Below, piece after piece: positions 34,531 through 43,607 of a stretch of DNA of 64,000 nucleotides. The translations under genes were made by a program, and so were the position numbers. Positions within the stretch are counted from its first letter, which is position 1. Each line of letters opens with the position of its first letter. Below the pieces are notes generated by a model. That model was not told the DNA's origin and ran no database searches. It saw only the letters and a list, made by a program, of their open reading frames with translations. This DNA comes from OMIS01 sp964443885 (GTDB lineage: Bacteria > Patescibacteriota > Microgenomatia > UBA1400 > PJMF01), in assembly GCA_964443885.1 (NCBI GenBank), contig CAYUES010000001.1, positions 7,291 through 71,290 on the forward strand. Direction: 5' to 3'.

Positions 34531-35547
34531 TTACTCTATAAAATTCTCATAGGTAGCTTTGGAAATTTCCTCCACCACTTCTGTTAACTCTTCAAAGTCA
34601 TCACCGCGTGTCATTACACAGATTAAATAAGGAGTTTGCTTTGTATACACAATTCCACAGTCATGGAACTGTCTTTGATCATCTGCCAAAAAGTACCGTT
34701 CGCCGTACTTATGGGCCACACCAGTACCAGGGGGGACTCCCGCCGCAATTCCTTCAGAATAGGTGGCTTTACTCAGGTAGGAAAGAATTTTTTCAGAATG
34801 CGGTTTTGATAGGTACGAAGAATTATATAAAATTCTAAAAAATGATGAGTACTCACGAACAGAAATAATGTTTCCGGAAGGATTTACCATAAATGAAGGA
34901 TCGAGGGTCACTCCCAAATCAAGAAAGATACTATTGAGCTGTGCAGGATACTCTTCTCTCAAGAGTTGGTCCAAAAGTTCAAAGGCTCTATTATTGGAGT
35001 AAACCAACATGTACTCGAGCAGTTCTTCGACAGTATACTCGGTTTGGGCAGTTAATAATTTATCAGGCATAATATTTTGATCAACACCCAGGTCTTCAGT
35101 AGTGTTTAAAATTTTGCGCTGCAAAAACGTTGGATCTACCTCGGCTTGTTTATAAATAGCAAACGCAATGGGGAGTTTAATCAAGCTCGCAGGTGAAAAG
35201 GCCTCCGTTTCATTTACAGCAAACCAGGGCCCGTTGTTGAGATCACGAAAGTAATAAGAAATAAACTCAGCTTTGCCCTCTTTTTCTAACTGATCAATCA
35301 GCGGTGTAATGACATCTTGGAGTTTGGTAATAGTATTGGAGTACTCAAGGTCTACATTTTCACATTCGAGCAATGGATTAATAAACGTATAACTACCCTT
35401 TGAACGAACTTCTTTAAAATCTTCATCGCGGTCATGAAAAATTACAGTACCGACACTGCCCAGGAGTAAGCCAAACACTATGCTACCACTAACCAAGACA
35501 GCTAGTAGCTTCTTTGCCCCATATTTCGCCAAATACTCATCTATCAT
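34531..35547 (-). CDS. Membrane-anchored class A beta-lactamase-fold serine hydrolase
   Basis: 338 residues with an N-terminal membrane anchor (~15-35) and an extracytoplasmic penicillin-binding-type domain. The SxxK motif is SPASLIK near residue 122, the second motif is YSNN near 180, and the KTG box is replaced by HKYG near 290. Such proteins are D,D-peptidases, esterases or beta-lactamases; the altered third motif argues against a standard beta-lactamase. The start at 35547 (MIDEYL) is chosen because the longer frame adds a non-conserved segment. Confidence 0.72.
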   Translation of the reverse strand: MIDEYLAKYGAKKLLAVLVSGSIVFGLLLGSVGTVIFHDRDEDFKEVRSKGSYTFINPLLECENVDLEYSNTITKLQDVITPLIDQLEKEGKAEFISYYFRDLNNGPWFAVNETEAFSPASLIKLPIAFAIYKQAEVDPTFLQRKILNTTEDLGVDQNIMPDKLLTAQTEYTVEELLEYMLVYSNNRAFELLDQLLREEYPAQLNSIFLDLGVTLDPSFMVNPSGNIISVREYSSFFRILYNSSYLSKPHSEKILSYLSKATYSEGIAAGVPPGTGVAHKYGERYFLADDQRQFHDCGIVYTKQTPYLICVMTRGDDFEELTEVVEEISKATYENFIE

Positions 35548-35679
35548 AGGTGTATATCGTAACACGCTATGTAGCAGGTGCGAGAAGCAAGCTCTCGGAG
35601 CAGACACGAGATCACTATATGAGGAGCTTGTTCACAAGATGAGACTTTCTGTGTACAATACGCTTCGTATCAATCAGAT

Positions 35680-35752
35680 GCGGAAATAGCTCAGTTGGTA
35701 GAGCGTCTCCTTGCCAAGGAGAAGGTCGCGGGTCCGAGTCCCGTTTTCCGCT
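35680..35752 (+). tRNA. tRNA-Gly(GCC)
   Basis: Acceptor GCGGAAA/TTTCCGC, anticodon stem TCTCC/GGAGA with loop TTGCCAA (anticodon GCC), T-loop GTCCGAGTC. Discriminator T is followed by CA. Confidence 0.96.
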
Positions 35753-35834
35753 CAGTAGCAAACAATATATCCTTTCTACATATCCCCGTAACATTGTTTA
35801 TTTAAAGATTGCTTTATATAATAAATATAGGATT

Positions 35835-35868
35835 AGGTCTTGAAAATCTCTTTGCTGAGACCTATAAT
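35835..35868 (+). promoter_or_regulatory. Promoter with overlapping inverted repeat
   Basis: TTGAAA (35840-35845), a 17-base spacer and TATAAT (35863-35868), then eight bases to the ATG at 35877. AGGTCT (35835-35840) and AGACCT (35858-35863) are inverted arms that touch the first base of both promoter elements, a natural place for an operator. Confidence 0.6.
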
Positions 35869-35876
35869 AATAGTAT

Positions 35877-36509
35877 ATGTCTCTTTTACCAGATTTAGCA
35901 CGGAATCAACAGGCAAGTATTCGTGTTGGAAGTAATAATCACGAAAAAAACGTATCCGAAAGCGTCACCCGTGAAAAAATCCTTAAATTTCAAAGATTGA
36001 AAGATCTCATAGCTATTGTCCTGGTGGGTGGTATTCTAGCTATTGGGCATGACTTAAGCCAAGAAAACTCTGTAGTAGCCTCCGCTGCCAAGTTGCTCAA
36101 TACTCAAGGTACGACGCACCTTTTACATCTAGAATCCCCCCCAATTACCTTGGAAGAATATCTAAAAGATGCTCAAATTGACCCTGCTAGAACTGAGTTT
36201 AATCAAGAACTTCCTCAGGCTATTTTTGGTAAAAATGCTGCTGGTGAACTCTATGAATTAAAACCGGGCAAAGTTGTTTTTATTCAGCTGGATAGTAAAA
36301 ATGCTGAGGGAAAAAATGAAGTAGCAAAACTACAAGTTATTGCAGTCTTTGGTGATGTATATCATGGTACCTTAAATGGAAGACCGATTAGCTATAACTA
36401 TCCTCAAAGAATTCAAGGAAGAAGGGTGGATAATGAGGATCCATATTTTGAAGAACCTGGCGAATACATGGATGTAGGTGTCGATACAATCATCGGTCAC
36501 GAAAAATAA
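35877..36509 (+). CDS. Single-pass membrane protein, unknown
   Basis: 210 residues: a ~40-residue cytoplasmic tail rich in polar residues, one membrane helix (LKDLIAIVLVGGILAIGHDL, about 41-60) and an extracytoplasmic domain of ~145 residues with a beta-rich pattern (KPGKVVFIQLDSK, KLQVIAVFGDVYHG). I do not recognise a family. It is preceded by one of the best promoters in the window and is probably leaderless. Confidence 0.55.
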   Translation: MSLLPDLARNQQASIRVGSNNHEKNVSESVTREKILKFQRLKDLIAIVLVGGILAIGHDLSQENSVVASAAKLLNTQGTTHLLHLESPPITLEEYLKDAQIDPARTEFNQELPQAIFGKNAAGELYELKPGKVVFIQLDSKNAEGKNEVAKLQVIAVFGDVYHGTLNGRPISYNYPQRIQGRRVDNEDPYFEEPGEYMDVGVDTIIGHEK

Positions 36510-36515
36510 TAGTTT

Positions 36516-36851
36516 CTAGTTCTCAAGGTACAGGCCTTCTCTAGGTATCTTTACCACACTCTGGGTACACTCGTTGTTGTGAGTCTCAATCAAGACAGTA
36601 ACTTTGCTCTTTACTCCCAACGGACTGTATAAAAATGCGGTAATGTTGGATTGCTCTTGGGCTACGATAATGCAGCGAGCTAGCTCCTCGTACATTTCCC
36701 TCTTTAATCCGCAAGTATATCGGGCAAATTCTTCCGGTGAAACAGTGGCTTCATCCAAACAAATTTGGTAGGCAGCTTGCGCTCCACCAACCATTTTTTG
36801 GTAGCCAAAAAAGACTCCTACTACTAAAATAGCTATGACTAGCATTTTCAT
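36516..36851 (-). CDS. Small exported or membrane-anchored protein, unknown
   Basis: 111 residues with an N-terminal hydrophobic segment (residues 2-20, possibly a signal anchor) and an extracytoplasmic domain with four Cys (CLDEA, CGLKR, CIIVA, CTQSV), likely two disulfides. TATAGT on the minus strand ends seven bases before the ATG at 36851. No family recognised. Confidence 0.5.
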   Translation of the reverse strand: MKMLVIAILVVGVFFGYQKMVGGAQAAYQICLDEATVSPEEFARYTCGLKREMYEELARCIIVAQEQSNITAFLYSPLGVKSKVTVLIETHNNECTQSVVKIPREGLYLEN

Positions 36852-36890
36852 ATATTCCACTATAGCATACAGAAGAAAGAAGTAACTTGT

Positions 36891-37937
36891 ATGCAGACTG
36901 CTAATTCTCGTTTACCATGGGCAGATTGGATTCGAGTTCTTTCAATTTTTCTAGTAATTATTATTCATGTGAACGCGCTGATTGTTATTCCTTGGGAGTA
37001 TTCTTTTTCCTTTGCTTGGTGGACTGCACATGTATTTAGCTCAATTGCGGTAGTGGCAGTGCCTTTTTTAGTAATTTTATCTGGGAGTTTATTACTGGGG
37101 AAAACAGAGTCAGCCCAGATTTTTTATCGTAAGCGCGCTCGAAAAATTATTTTACCCTGGATTTTTTGGTTAGCAGTTACATTTGTGCTTGATTACTATG
37201 TTTTGCAGGACCCAGGTTTGCGTGGCCGATCATTGGCTTCACTGATAGGTCAATATTTGATGACAGGCTACTGGTTCATGCCAGTTTTATTTCAACTATA
37301 CCTGGTGACTCCTCTGCTCCGTCGTTGGATTCCTCAGATTAGTCGTACTACGCTTGCAGCTGGAGCAGTGGGACTTGTGTCTGTTATTTCGCTGCAGTAT
37401 ACCTTCTGTGCAACGACTCAAACGTGCGCGGTTTGGCCATTACCACTTGGCTTGCAGTACCTAGGATACTTTATTTTGGGCTACATCCTCAGAGACTACA
37501 CTCCCACACAAAAAGCATTTTCACGATGGGCGTTTGGCTGGGGTTTGGGGGTAAGTGCGGTTTTTTATGCGACACTCGCACTGAGCAAAAATCAGCAAGG
37601 TTTTAGTGGCAGCATCTATCACTACATATCACTACCGGTTGCACTATCGAGCATCAGTGGTTTTGTGTTACTGCAACGTATTTTTAGAAACTTTGCATTT
37701 AAAAAACTGCAGTATCGAAGGTGGCTGGAAAGTATAAGTAAAGAAAGTTTTAGTATCTTTTTTATGCACACTATTATTTTGAGAGCAATTGTATTTTTAG
37801 CGCCGCAGCTGATTGTCCAACCGATTTTATTTTTTGCGCCACTTTTTATACTGCTGATTTCGATACTGCTTTTTGTTGTTTCCTACGCCATCGTAGTGGG
37901 GTTGAGGAAGCTACCACTCTTCAAGTTTGTCGCATAA
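36891..37937 (+). CDS. Acyltransferase family 3 membrane protein (O-acyltransferase-like)
   Basis: 348 residues with about ten membrane helices and the Acyl_transf_3 signature at the N-terminus (WADWIRVLSIFLVIIIHVNA, His in helix 1; later RKRARKIILPWIFW). The family transfers acyl groups across the membrane onto polysaccharide or peptidoglycan. The neighbouring membrane glycosyltransferase-like gene converges with it, and both fit envelope glycan modification. Confidence 0.82.
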   Translation: MQTANSRLPWADWIRVLSIFLVIIIHVNALIVIPWEYSFSFAWWTAHVFSSIAVVAVPFLVILSGSLLLGKTESAQIFYRKRARKIILPWIFWLAVTFVLDYYVLQDPGLRGRSLASLIGQYLMTGYWFMPVLFQLYLVTPLLRRWIPQISRTTLAAGAVGLVSVISLQYTFCATTQTCAVWPLPLGLQYLGYFILGYILRDYTPTQKAFSRWAFGWGLGVSAVFYATLALSKNQQGFSGSIYHYISLPVALSSISGFVLLQRIFRNFAFKKLQYRRWLESISKESFSIFFMHTIILRAIVFLAPQLIVQPILFFAPLFILLISILLFVVSYAIVVGLRKLPLFKFVA

Positions 37938-37964
37938 ATTGCATGGTGTTACTGTAAGGTGGGC

Positions 37965-39389
37965 TTATTTGTACTGCCACTCCAAATCACTGGGTTTGCT
38001 TTCTTGAGAATACAGTTTTTGTAAACTCTGATCAGTCAGGTAGTACCAATTATCACCAAAATCTACAGGTAAGTTTTTTTGTAAAAAAGAACTTTTAGTT
38101 TCGTGGCCAAAAATGACGGGCAGGTATTTTGTGTTGGCCACCGCCCGAGAAAAAATAGAAAGTAGAGCCACAAACACAACCATTGTTAGCGCAATTTTTT
38201 GAATACGTGGTACTTTGATGAGTGAAAGTGGGTAGATAATCAGCACAGAAAACGCCGGCAAGTATGGCAAGATAAATCGGCCGCCACCGGTTCTGGGAGT
38301 AATCAGCCAAAAAGCAAAAACGAGTGCGCAGTAGATACTAAGAGTTTTGAAAAGTGTTTGTTTTTGAGGAGATTGAGTAGAAATGGAAGAAAAATAACTT
38401 CTGAAACTAGGTAGAAAAAATATCAGCAGTATGGGAAATACCATCAGGTAGATTGGTGAGAGCGGATCAGCACTTTGTAACCAAATTGTAAAAAAATCAA
38501 AGACAGAGGTGGTTGATGCTAAGTCATATCCTGAAAAAACTGGAAAGACAGGATTGCCTGTCTGCAACCAATTGAGGAGTAACCAGGAGGCTGGAAGTAG
38601 TAGCGCGAGTAGTGATGTGGTAACAGACGCTCTCAAATTTCTTTGATATATCAATAAAATAGCTACGGAAGCGACACTGGTGACGGCAATCAACTTGCTC
38701 ATAACTGCTAAGCCGAGGAGCAGTCCTGCAATGTAGCGCCAGCGGTTTGAGTTTTGTGTGGTTGCATATAAAATCGCCAGCAATGCTAATGATTCATAAA
38801 ACGTTCTGCCTAAATCTATGTAGGCAGTGATCGACTGCCAGCCGACTACCAAGTTGGAGTAAAACACTAGAGTTGCTACAAGTGAGTACTTTCTCGTAGT
38901 AAAGAGGCGTGCTGTGCGGTATGTGACCACCAAGCAAAGCACCCCAAAACCCCAATGGATGATCTTGGCGACTAGCTCGTTGGAAAGTGCTAGGGCTGCG
39001 ACGTAAAACATTTCTAGCAGTTTGGGCAACAGAGAGTATGAAAATGGTCCGTTTTCGATATAGAATATTTTTTCTTCCAACAACCAGATTCGCGGGATTG
39101 TCAGGTGATACCAAACAGCGTCATAAGCAATTTCTGGACCGACAGCGCCGATCAAATTTATAATCATTTGGATGACTAGCAGTAGTACTAGGCCACGTTC
39201 AAAAAAACTGGTGGTTTTGAGGATCTGCCACTGCTTTCGTAAAGAAAAGCAGCGAGTTATCTGCCAGTAGCTGTATATCAAAAAAACAGCTGTACCAATC
39301 AAAATATATGGATATTCGAGTTTCCCTAGCAGTCCAAGTAAGAATATATAATTAGCGAAGAGTCCGCTGCTTATTGCCCAAGCAAACAT
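37965..39389 (-). CDS. Multi-pass membrane glycosyltransferase-like protein (GT39/ArnT-type)
   Basis: 474 residues with about twelve helices. The first loop contains GPEIAYDAVWYHLTIPRIW, resembling the acidic catalytic loop of polyprenyl-phosphate-dependent GT-C transferases. These move a sugar from a lipid carrier to a protein or lipid outside the membrane. No soluble C-terminal domain is evident. Donor and acceptor unknown. Confidence 0.65.
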   Translation of the reverse strand: MFAWAISSGLFANYIFLLGLLGKLEYPYILIGTAVFLIYSYWQITRCFSLRKQWQILKTTSFFERGLVLLLVIQMIINLIGAVGPEIAYDAVWYHLTIPRIWLLEEKIFYIENGPFSYSLLPKLLEMFYVAALALSNELVAKIIHWGFGVLCLVVTYRTARLFTTRKYSLVATLVFYSNLVVGWQSITAYIDLGRTFYESLALLAILYATTQNSNRWRYIAGLLLGLAVMSKLIAVTSVASVAILLIYQRNLRASVTTSLLALLLPASWLLLNWLQTGNPVFPVFSGYDLASTTSVFDFFTIWLQSADPLSPIYLMVFPILLIFFLPSFRSYFSSISTQSPQKQTLFKTLSIYCALVFAFWLITPRTGGGRFILPYLPAFSVLIIYPLSLIKVPRIQKIALTMVVFVALLSIFSRAVANTKYLPVIFGHETKSSFLQKNLPVDFGDNWYYLTDQSLQKLYSQESKPSDLEWQYK

Positions 39390-39498
39390 ACCAGCCCTCC
39401 CCTACAAGCCAAAAAAAATAAGTGGTAGACGAAGATTACTCCTACCCAGATTACAAAAAATATTTGAAAAAAGTTATTTTTCATGCAATAGTACGACT

Positions 39499-39984
39499 AT
39501 GAGTTCTCTCACGTACTATACTATAACTTCTTCTCCTGTTGGTGAGATTTTGTTAACGGCAACAGAGCGAGGTTTATCGGGGTTGTATCTTTCTACAGAA
39601 ACCAAGCCGCACAGTATTCCACTGGCGGCGGAGCGGGATGATGCGCGATTTACCGAGGTTGTTGCGCAGCTTGCTGAGTACTTTGCAGGAACCAGAACTA
39701 AGTTTAGTGTCACCTTTGATCTACAAGGAACCGAGTTCCAAAAACTAGTTTGGCAGGAGCTCTATACAATCCCCTTTGGAAAAGTAATTAGTTATAAAGA
39801 GTTGGCGCGCAGGATTGGTAAGCCAGTTGCGTTTCGGGCGGTTGGGACTGCAAATGGCAAAAATCCAATCTCGATTATTATCCCGTGTCACCGAGTGATT
39901 GCAGCTGATGGTACGTTGGGTGGCTACGGCTGGGGTTTGCCTTGTAAAGTACAGCTACTTCAGTTGGAAAAAGCTGCTTATTAA
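39499..39984 (+). CDS. ogt: Methylated-DNA-protein cysteine methyltransferase
   Basis: 161 residues; repairs O6-alkylguanine by irreversible transfer to its own Cys. The acceptor motif is IIIPCHRVI near residue 128, preceded by the helix-turn-helix YKELARRIGKP and FRAVGTANGKNP and followed by GTLGGYGWGL. In the usual GG-RKxxLLxLE tail the Arg is Cys (GLPCKVQLLQLE), a change next to the active-site loop. A stand-alone Ogt type without an AdaA domain. Confidence 0.93.
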   Translation: MSSLTYYTITSSPVGEILLTATERGLSGLYLSTETKPHSIPLAAERDDARFTEVVAQLAEYFAGTRTKFSVTFDLQGTEFQKLVWQELYTIPFGKVISYKELARRIGKPVAFRAVGTANGKNPISIIIPCHRVIAADGTLGGYGWGLPCKVQLLQLEKAAY

Positions 39985-40075
39985 CAATCATCTATACTTC
40001 CTAAATTGAGGCAAAAACAACCGCAATAAAACAAAGTCATGATTCAGCCGCTGATATCACTGAGTGCTAGTTTTT

Positions 40076-40411
40076 TCACGCTTTCGCTGCAAGTTCTTTT
40101 TTGAGAATCTCTAAGTTTTTGGTATGAGCTCTAAAGAAGAAGTCGATAATGTCACCAAGAATCGGGATACTTCCCACCACATAGTCAATGATAATGTAGC
40201 CAACCATTTTCAAGATAATTGAGTGCTCAACCTTGGATATATATGCGACCCAGACCAAGTACAGCGACATGATCGCGGGGATTAAGTCACCAACAAATGG
40301 GAATAGTCCTAGAATTGGATCAAGCCCAAACTTGAATGGGCCAACTTTAAATTTGTTTTCCAGTAATTCTACTAGGTCTTCAGCACGCTTAATGTGATGG
40401 TTTGTCTTCAT
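40076..40411 (-). CDS. DUF4112-family membrane protein
   Basis: 111 residues with the family pattern: FKFGLDPILGLFPFVGDLIPAIMSLYLVW, then GSIPILGDIIDFFFRAHTKNLEIL. Two or three membrane helices are likely. Function is unknown across the family. It lies 87 bases from the tRNA-Gln gene, on the same strand downstream of it. Confidence 0.85.
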   Translation of the reverse strand: MKTNHHIKRAEDLVELLENKFKVGPFKFGLDPILGLFPFVGDLIPAIMSLYLVWVAYISKVEHSIILKMVGYIIIDYVVGSIPILGDIIDFFFRAHTKNLEILKKELAAKA

Positions 40412-40498
40412 GCCGCTACTATAGCAGGCTTGTGTAAAGATACGGTAATATTTTGTGAGAGATGAATCTTTAGCTGGCGGTTAGGGATATTTCTAGTG

Positions 40499-40569
40499 AT
40501 GCCTCGCTTGGATTCGAACCAAGATTAACGGCTTCAAAGGCCGCTGTCCTGCCATTGGACGACGAGGCA
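40499..40569 (-). tRNA. tRNA-Gln(UUG)
   Basis: Acceptor TGCCTCG/CGAGGCA with the U1-A72 pair typical of tRNA-Gln, anticodon stem GCGGC/GCCGT with loop CTTTGAA (anticodon TTG). Discriminator T is followed by CA. Confidence 0.95.
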
Positions 40570-40655
40570 ACTCAAAATCAGAAGGAATTTTCCGACCACC
40601 TATTGTAACAAATTTCTCCATTTCTCTCTAGTTTGAATTTTGATATGATGATGAG

Positions 40656-41186
40656 ATGACAAAAGAACAACGATCTCGCTTGATAAAAGCTTCAGTACTG
40701 GGTGCTAACGACGGAATTATCACAACTTTTGCGGTGGTGGCCGGTGTGGTGGGAGCCAATCTTTCGCCAAATATCATCTTAATTTTGGGAATTGCCAACA
40801 TGATCGCTGATGGCATTAGTATGTCAGTTGGCGACTACTTGGGGGAACGCTCCGCAGCACAATATGAAAAATCTCAAGGTGCCGAGGAAAGTGCGGTCGT
40901 CTGGAAAAGTAGTGTCGCCACGTTCGTGGCTTTTGTTATAGCTGGCTCGCTGCCCTTAGCGCCGTATGTTTTGCAGTTTTTGGGCGCACCGATTCCTGCT
41001 GAAATAACCTTTACGCTCTCGATTATTAGTACGGCGATTGCCCTCTTTTTGGTGGGTAGTTTAGGTACGATTGTCACCAAGGGTAATTGGCTCAAGAGTG
41101 GACTGGAAATGCTCTCAATTGGTGCAGTTGCTGCGGTAGTTGCATATGCGCTTGGGGCATTCATTGAACAGTTGATCTCGAAGTAA
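40656..41186 (+). CDS. VIT1/CCC1-family iron/manganese transporter
   Basis: 176 residues with five membrane helices. The N-terminal GANDGIITTFAVVAGVVGA segment and the MIADGISMSVGDYLGERS metal-translocation motif are diagnostic. The middle cytoplasmic metal-binding domain of plant VIT1 is almost absent (short KSQGAEESAVVWKS), giving a compact version. It should export or sequester Fe2+/Mn2+. TATGAT ends six bases before the ATG. Confidence 0.87.
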   Translation: MTKEQRSRLIKASVLGANDGIITTFAVVAGVVGANLSPNIILILGIANMIADGISMSVGDYLGERSAAQYEKSQGAEESAVVWKSSVATFVAFVIAGSLPLAPYVLQFLGAPIPAEITFTLSIISTAIALFLVGSLGTIVTKGNWLKSGLEMLSIGAVAAVVAYALGAFIEQLISK

Positions 41187-41262
41187 TAGTAACTTCAAAA
41201 TCCACTTGGATGGTGGCTAGCGCATGCTTTTGGCCATTTCGAGAGATGTAAGTGCCGATAGA

Positions 41263-42816
41263 TTAGTCGCGCAAATCGCGGTTAATACTCCCAATCAGTT
41301 GTGGACCTTGATAAATCATGCCTGTGATAAGTTGAACTAAGTCTGCTCCCAAGGCTATTTTTTGGCGCGCGTCTTCGGCAGAGAAAATGCCCCCAGTCCC
41401 AATAATCGTAAAGCGATTTTTATAGTGTTTTTTTGTCAAAGCAATCAATCTATTGGAACGCTCAAAAGTAGGCTTGCCACTCAAGTTACCCTTGCGTTTT
41501 TGCCATTCTTTGGCGTCTTCGGTAGCGACGGCTGGATTAGTTTTGTCTTTTGTGAGGTTGCCCAAAATCACGCCAGCAGTTTTGTGTTTTGCGATGACCG
41601 CGAGCAGTTGCAGGCTTTCTTTTTCTGATTGATCAATCGGCATTTTGACATAGATCGGCTTGGTGACTTTCAGTTTATCAAGTGCAGTCAGTAGTATTTC
41701 CAACCTGTTTGTCGTGGTGAATGGTTCGCCACCAAACGTATTCGGGCAACTAATATTCAACTCATAGTAAGAATGACCGACTTTTGATTTCTCAAATAAT
41801 CGAAAACAAGTAATAATGTCGGTAATCTGCTCTTTGTCAGTTTCGTAGGCAGCATTGGTGCTCCCGATACTAATTCCAACCGGGATTTTGAACTGTAACG
41901 GAGTAAGTTTTTTGATAATTTCCTGTGCGCCGATGTTTTTAAGACCTTTATTAACGAGCAGTGCTTTGGAGTTCGGGAAACGCCCAAGCATTGGCGAAGT
42001 ATTGCCGTCATAAGAATGCAGTGTCACCGTACCAACGGTGTGCCAACCAAACCCGACCGAAGGCAGAATTTGTGTTAAGTCGGCGTTGTAGTCAAAGCCC
42101 GCTGATAAGCCAACTGGATTAGGAAAAACAATGCCATCACGTTTGGTGGCGAGCGCAGGGTCATAGTACGCAAAGAGTGCGCTATTGATGGCTTGAGTTA
42201 TCGAGAAGTTGCCAAAAAATGCACCCAACTTTGTCATCGTATCGTGAACGAGCTCAGGATCGAAAAGAAAGAAAATTGGCTTTAAAACAGTGGTGTACAA
42301 AAAACTAATCACCGAGTGAAAGACAGTCTTGGTGCTGTATCCAGATTTTTGGCTGTAGAGCGCAACGTAGGTTTGGGTAGTGATAAATAACAGCGTGCTG
42401 ACAGCCGCAGAAATTAAACAGTACGAACACCACGCTTTAATCACCACTCCCATTAGAAATACTAAGTAAAATGAAAAAAGTAAGCCACCGATCGTAATTA
42501 GTTGCAGTAAATCCAGTGGTGAGGTTTTACGAATGAAGGCAGACTTGGAAGTTTTGAAAAAAGAACTTTTTTTGAAGTCTAGTTCCAGAAAATGCATAAC
42601 AGCGAGCACAAAAACAGTTAGGTAGTAACCCAAACCGAGTGCTGAAAGTGGAAGCGGTCCAATCTGGGCGTACGGACTACTTAAAACAGTTTCGCATTGA
42701 AAACCTGGCGTACACGGTGGAATCACCCCCGCAACCTTTTCATAGGTTAAGTAACTGGCATCGGCAATGCCAATCAAAGATAAAACGATCAGCAGCAAAG
42801 ACATGAAAACATTCAT
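41263..42816 (-). CDS. VKOR-dihydroorotate dehydrogenase fusion
   Basis: 517 residues joining two enzymes. Residues 1-~155 form a four-helix VKOR domain with the loop-Cys region CTPGFQCETVLSSPYAQIGPLPLSALG and the active-site CxxC in AWCSYCLISA; VKOR passes electrons from thiols to quinone. Residues ~185-517 are a class 2-like dihydroorotate dehydrogenase: DPELVHDTMTKLG, FMN-binding NPVGLSAGFDYNADL, NISCPNTFGG and IIGTGGIFSAEDA. The catalytic-base position reads Cys (NISCPNT), as in class 1 enzymes, not the class 2 Ser. Both domains are quinone-linked and membrane-associated. No frameshift or internal start separates them. Confidence 0.88.
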   Translation of the reverse strand: MNVFMSLLLIVLSLIGIADASYLTYEKVAGVIPPCTPGFQCETVLSSPYAQIGPLPLSALGLGYYLTVFVLAVMHFLELDFKKSSFFKTSKSAFIRKTSPLDLLQLITIGGLLFSFYLVFLMGVVIKAWCSYCLISAAVSTLLFITTQTYVALYSQKSGYSTKTVFHSVISFLYTTVLKPIFFLFDPELVHDTMTKLGAFFGNFSITQAINSALFAYYDPALATKRDGIVFPNPVGLSAGFDYNADLTQILPSVGFGWHTVGTVTLHSYDGNTSPMLGRFPNSKALLVNKGLKNIGAQEIIKKLTPLQFKIPVGISIGSTNAAYETDKEQITDIITCFRLFEKSKVGHSYYELNISCPNTFGGEPFTTTNRLEILLTALDKLKVTKPIYVKMPIDQSEKESLQLLAVIAKHKTAGVILGNLTKDKTNPAVATEDAKEWQKRKGNLSGKPTFERSNRLIALTKKHYKNRFTIIGTGGIFSAEDARQKIALGADLVQLITGMIYQGPQLIGSINRDLRD

Positions 42817-42836
42817 ATAGTGAAGGTATCGTACTG

Positions 42837-43601
42837 CTACTCCTTTTGCAATACAAGGTAGGTATTGGATGTGCCCTCTTTACCATCGGCTTGGTAGGTT
42901 TTCAGTTGTTTTAGGCCTGACATGTGAGCTAGCTCCTCGATCTCACTTTGTGTAAATGAGTGGCAGTAGCGCGCAAGGTTGGTATGCTCTTTCCAGCCCA
43001 GTAGGAAGTCATTTTCTTCGAGTTGATCGGTTGCTACTCCAAACTGTGTAGGATCAAGCGATTTATGGTGGTACCGTTCAAACTCTGCAAAACGCCAAAA
43101 ACTTACGGCTAGGATTCCGCCAGCGGAAAGTTTGTCTGCACACTTTTTAATACAGAGCTGGCGAAGTTCTTGTGTTGGAATATGATGCAACACACCAAAC
43201 GAAGTAATGAGATCAAAATTATTTTCGTCTATTTGAGAAGAAAAAGTATCGTCTAAAAGTGAGGTGATGAGATCAAAATATAGAACTTTATTCCCCGCAC
43301 CCTCTACTTTCACAGACTGAAGTAGCACTTCAGCTTCAGAAAGTAAGGCTTGGTTGCTATCAGTACCAAGATATGCCAAGTCGAAGTCGGTACTTTCTTG
43401 TAGGAAAGTTAAAAATCTGCCGTTGCCGCAGCCAATGTCTAAAACTGCGATTTCTTTCTTTTGAAGTTCAGCGGTAATAATTGGAGTCAAGACGTTCCAA
43501 CCTGCCCAGGACTGTTGGCGTGTTTGGCTAAACGACTCACTTACTTGTGTATAAAAAGCTTGTGTTAGCTGATTTAGTTTTTGAATAAGACTCTGTTGCA
43601 T
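42837..43601 (-). CDS. Trm9/ALKBH8-like tRNA wobble-uridine methyltransferase
   Basis: 254 residues. The N-terminal YTQVSESFSQTRQQSWAGW motif matches the Trm9/ALKBH8 entry segment (FSxTRxxxWP), followed by SAM motif I VLDIGCGNGRFL, FDLITSFGVLHHI (post-motif), the Trm9-type AVSFWRF strand, and the RYCHSFTQSEIEELAHMSGL tail. Eukaryotic relatives methylate cm5U34 to mcm5U34 in tRNA after Elp3 acts. It is divergent from an Elp3 gene 112 bases away. The ATG at 43601 is used; TACAAT (43608-43613, minus) ends six bases before it. The alternative is a generic methyltransferase. Confidence 0.72.
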   Translation of the reverse strand: MQQSLIQKLNQLTQAFYTQVSESFSQTRQQSWAGWNVLTPIITAELQKKEIAVLDIGCGNGRFLTFLQESTDFDLAYLGTDSNQALLSEAEVLLQSVKVEGAGNKVLYFDLITSLLDDTFSSQIDENNFDLITSFGVLHHIPTQELRQLCIKKCADKLSAGGILAVSFWRFAEFERYHHKSLDPTQFGVATDQLEENDFLLGWKEHTNLARYCHSFTQSEIEELAHMSGLKQLKTYQADGKEGTSNTYLVLQKE

Positions 43602-43607
43602 TTTCCT

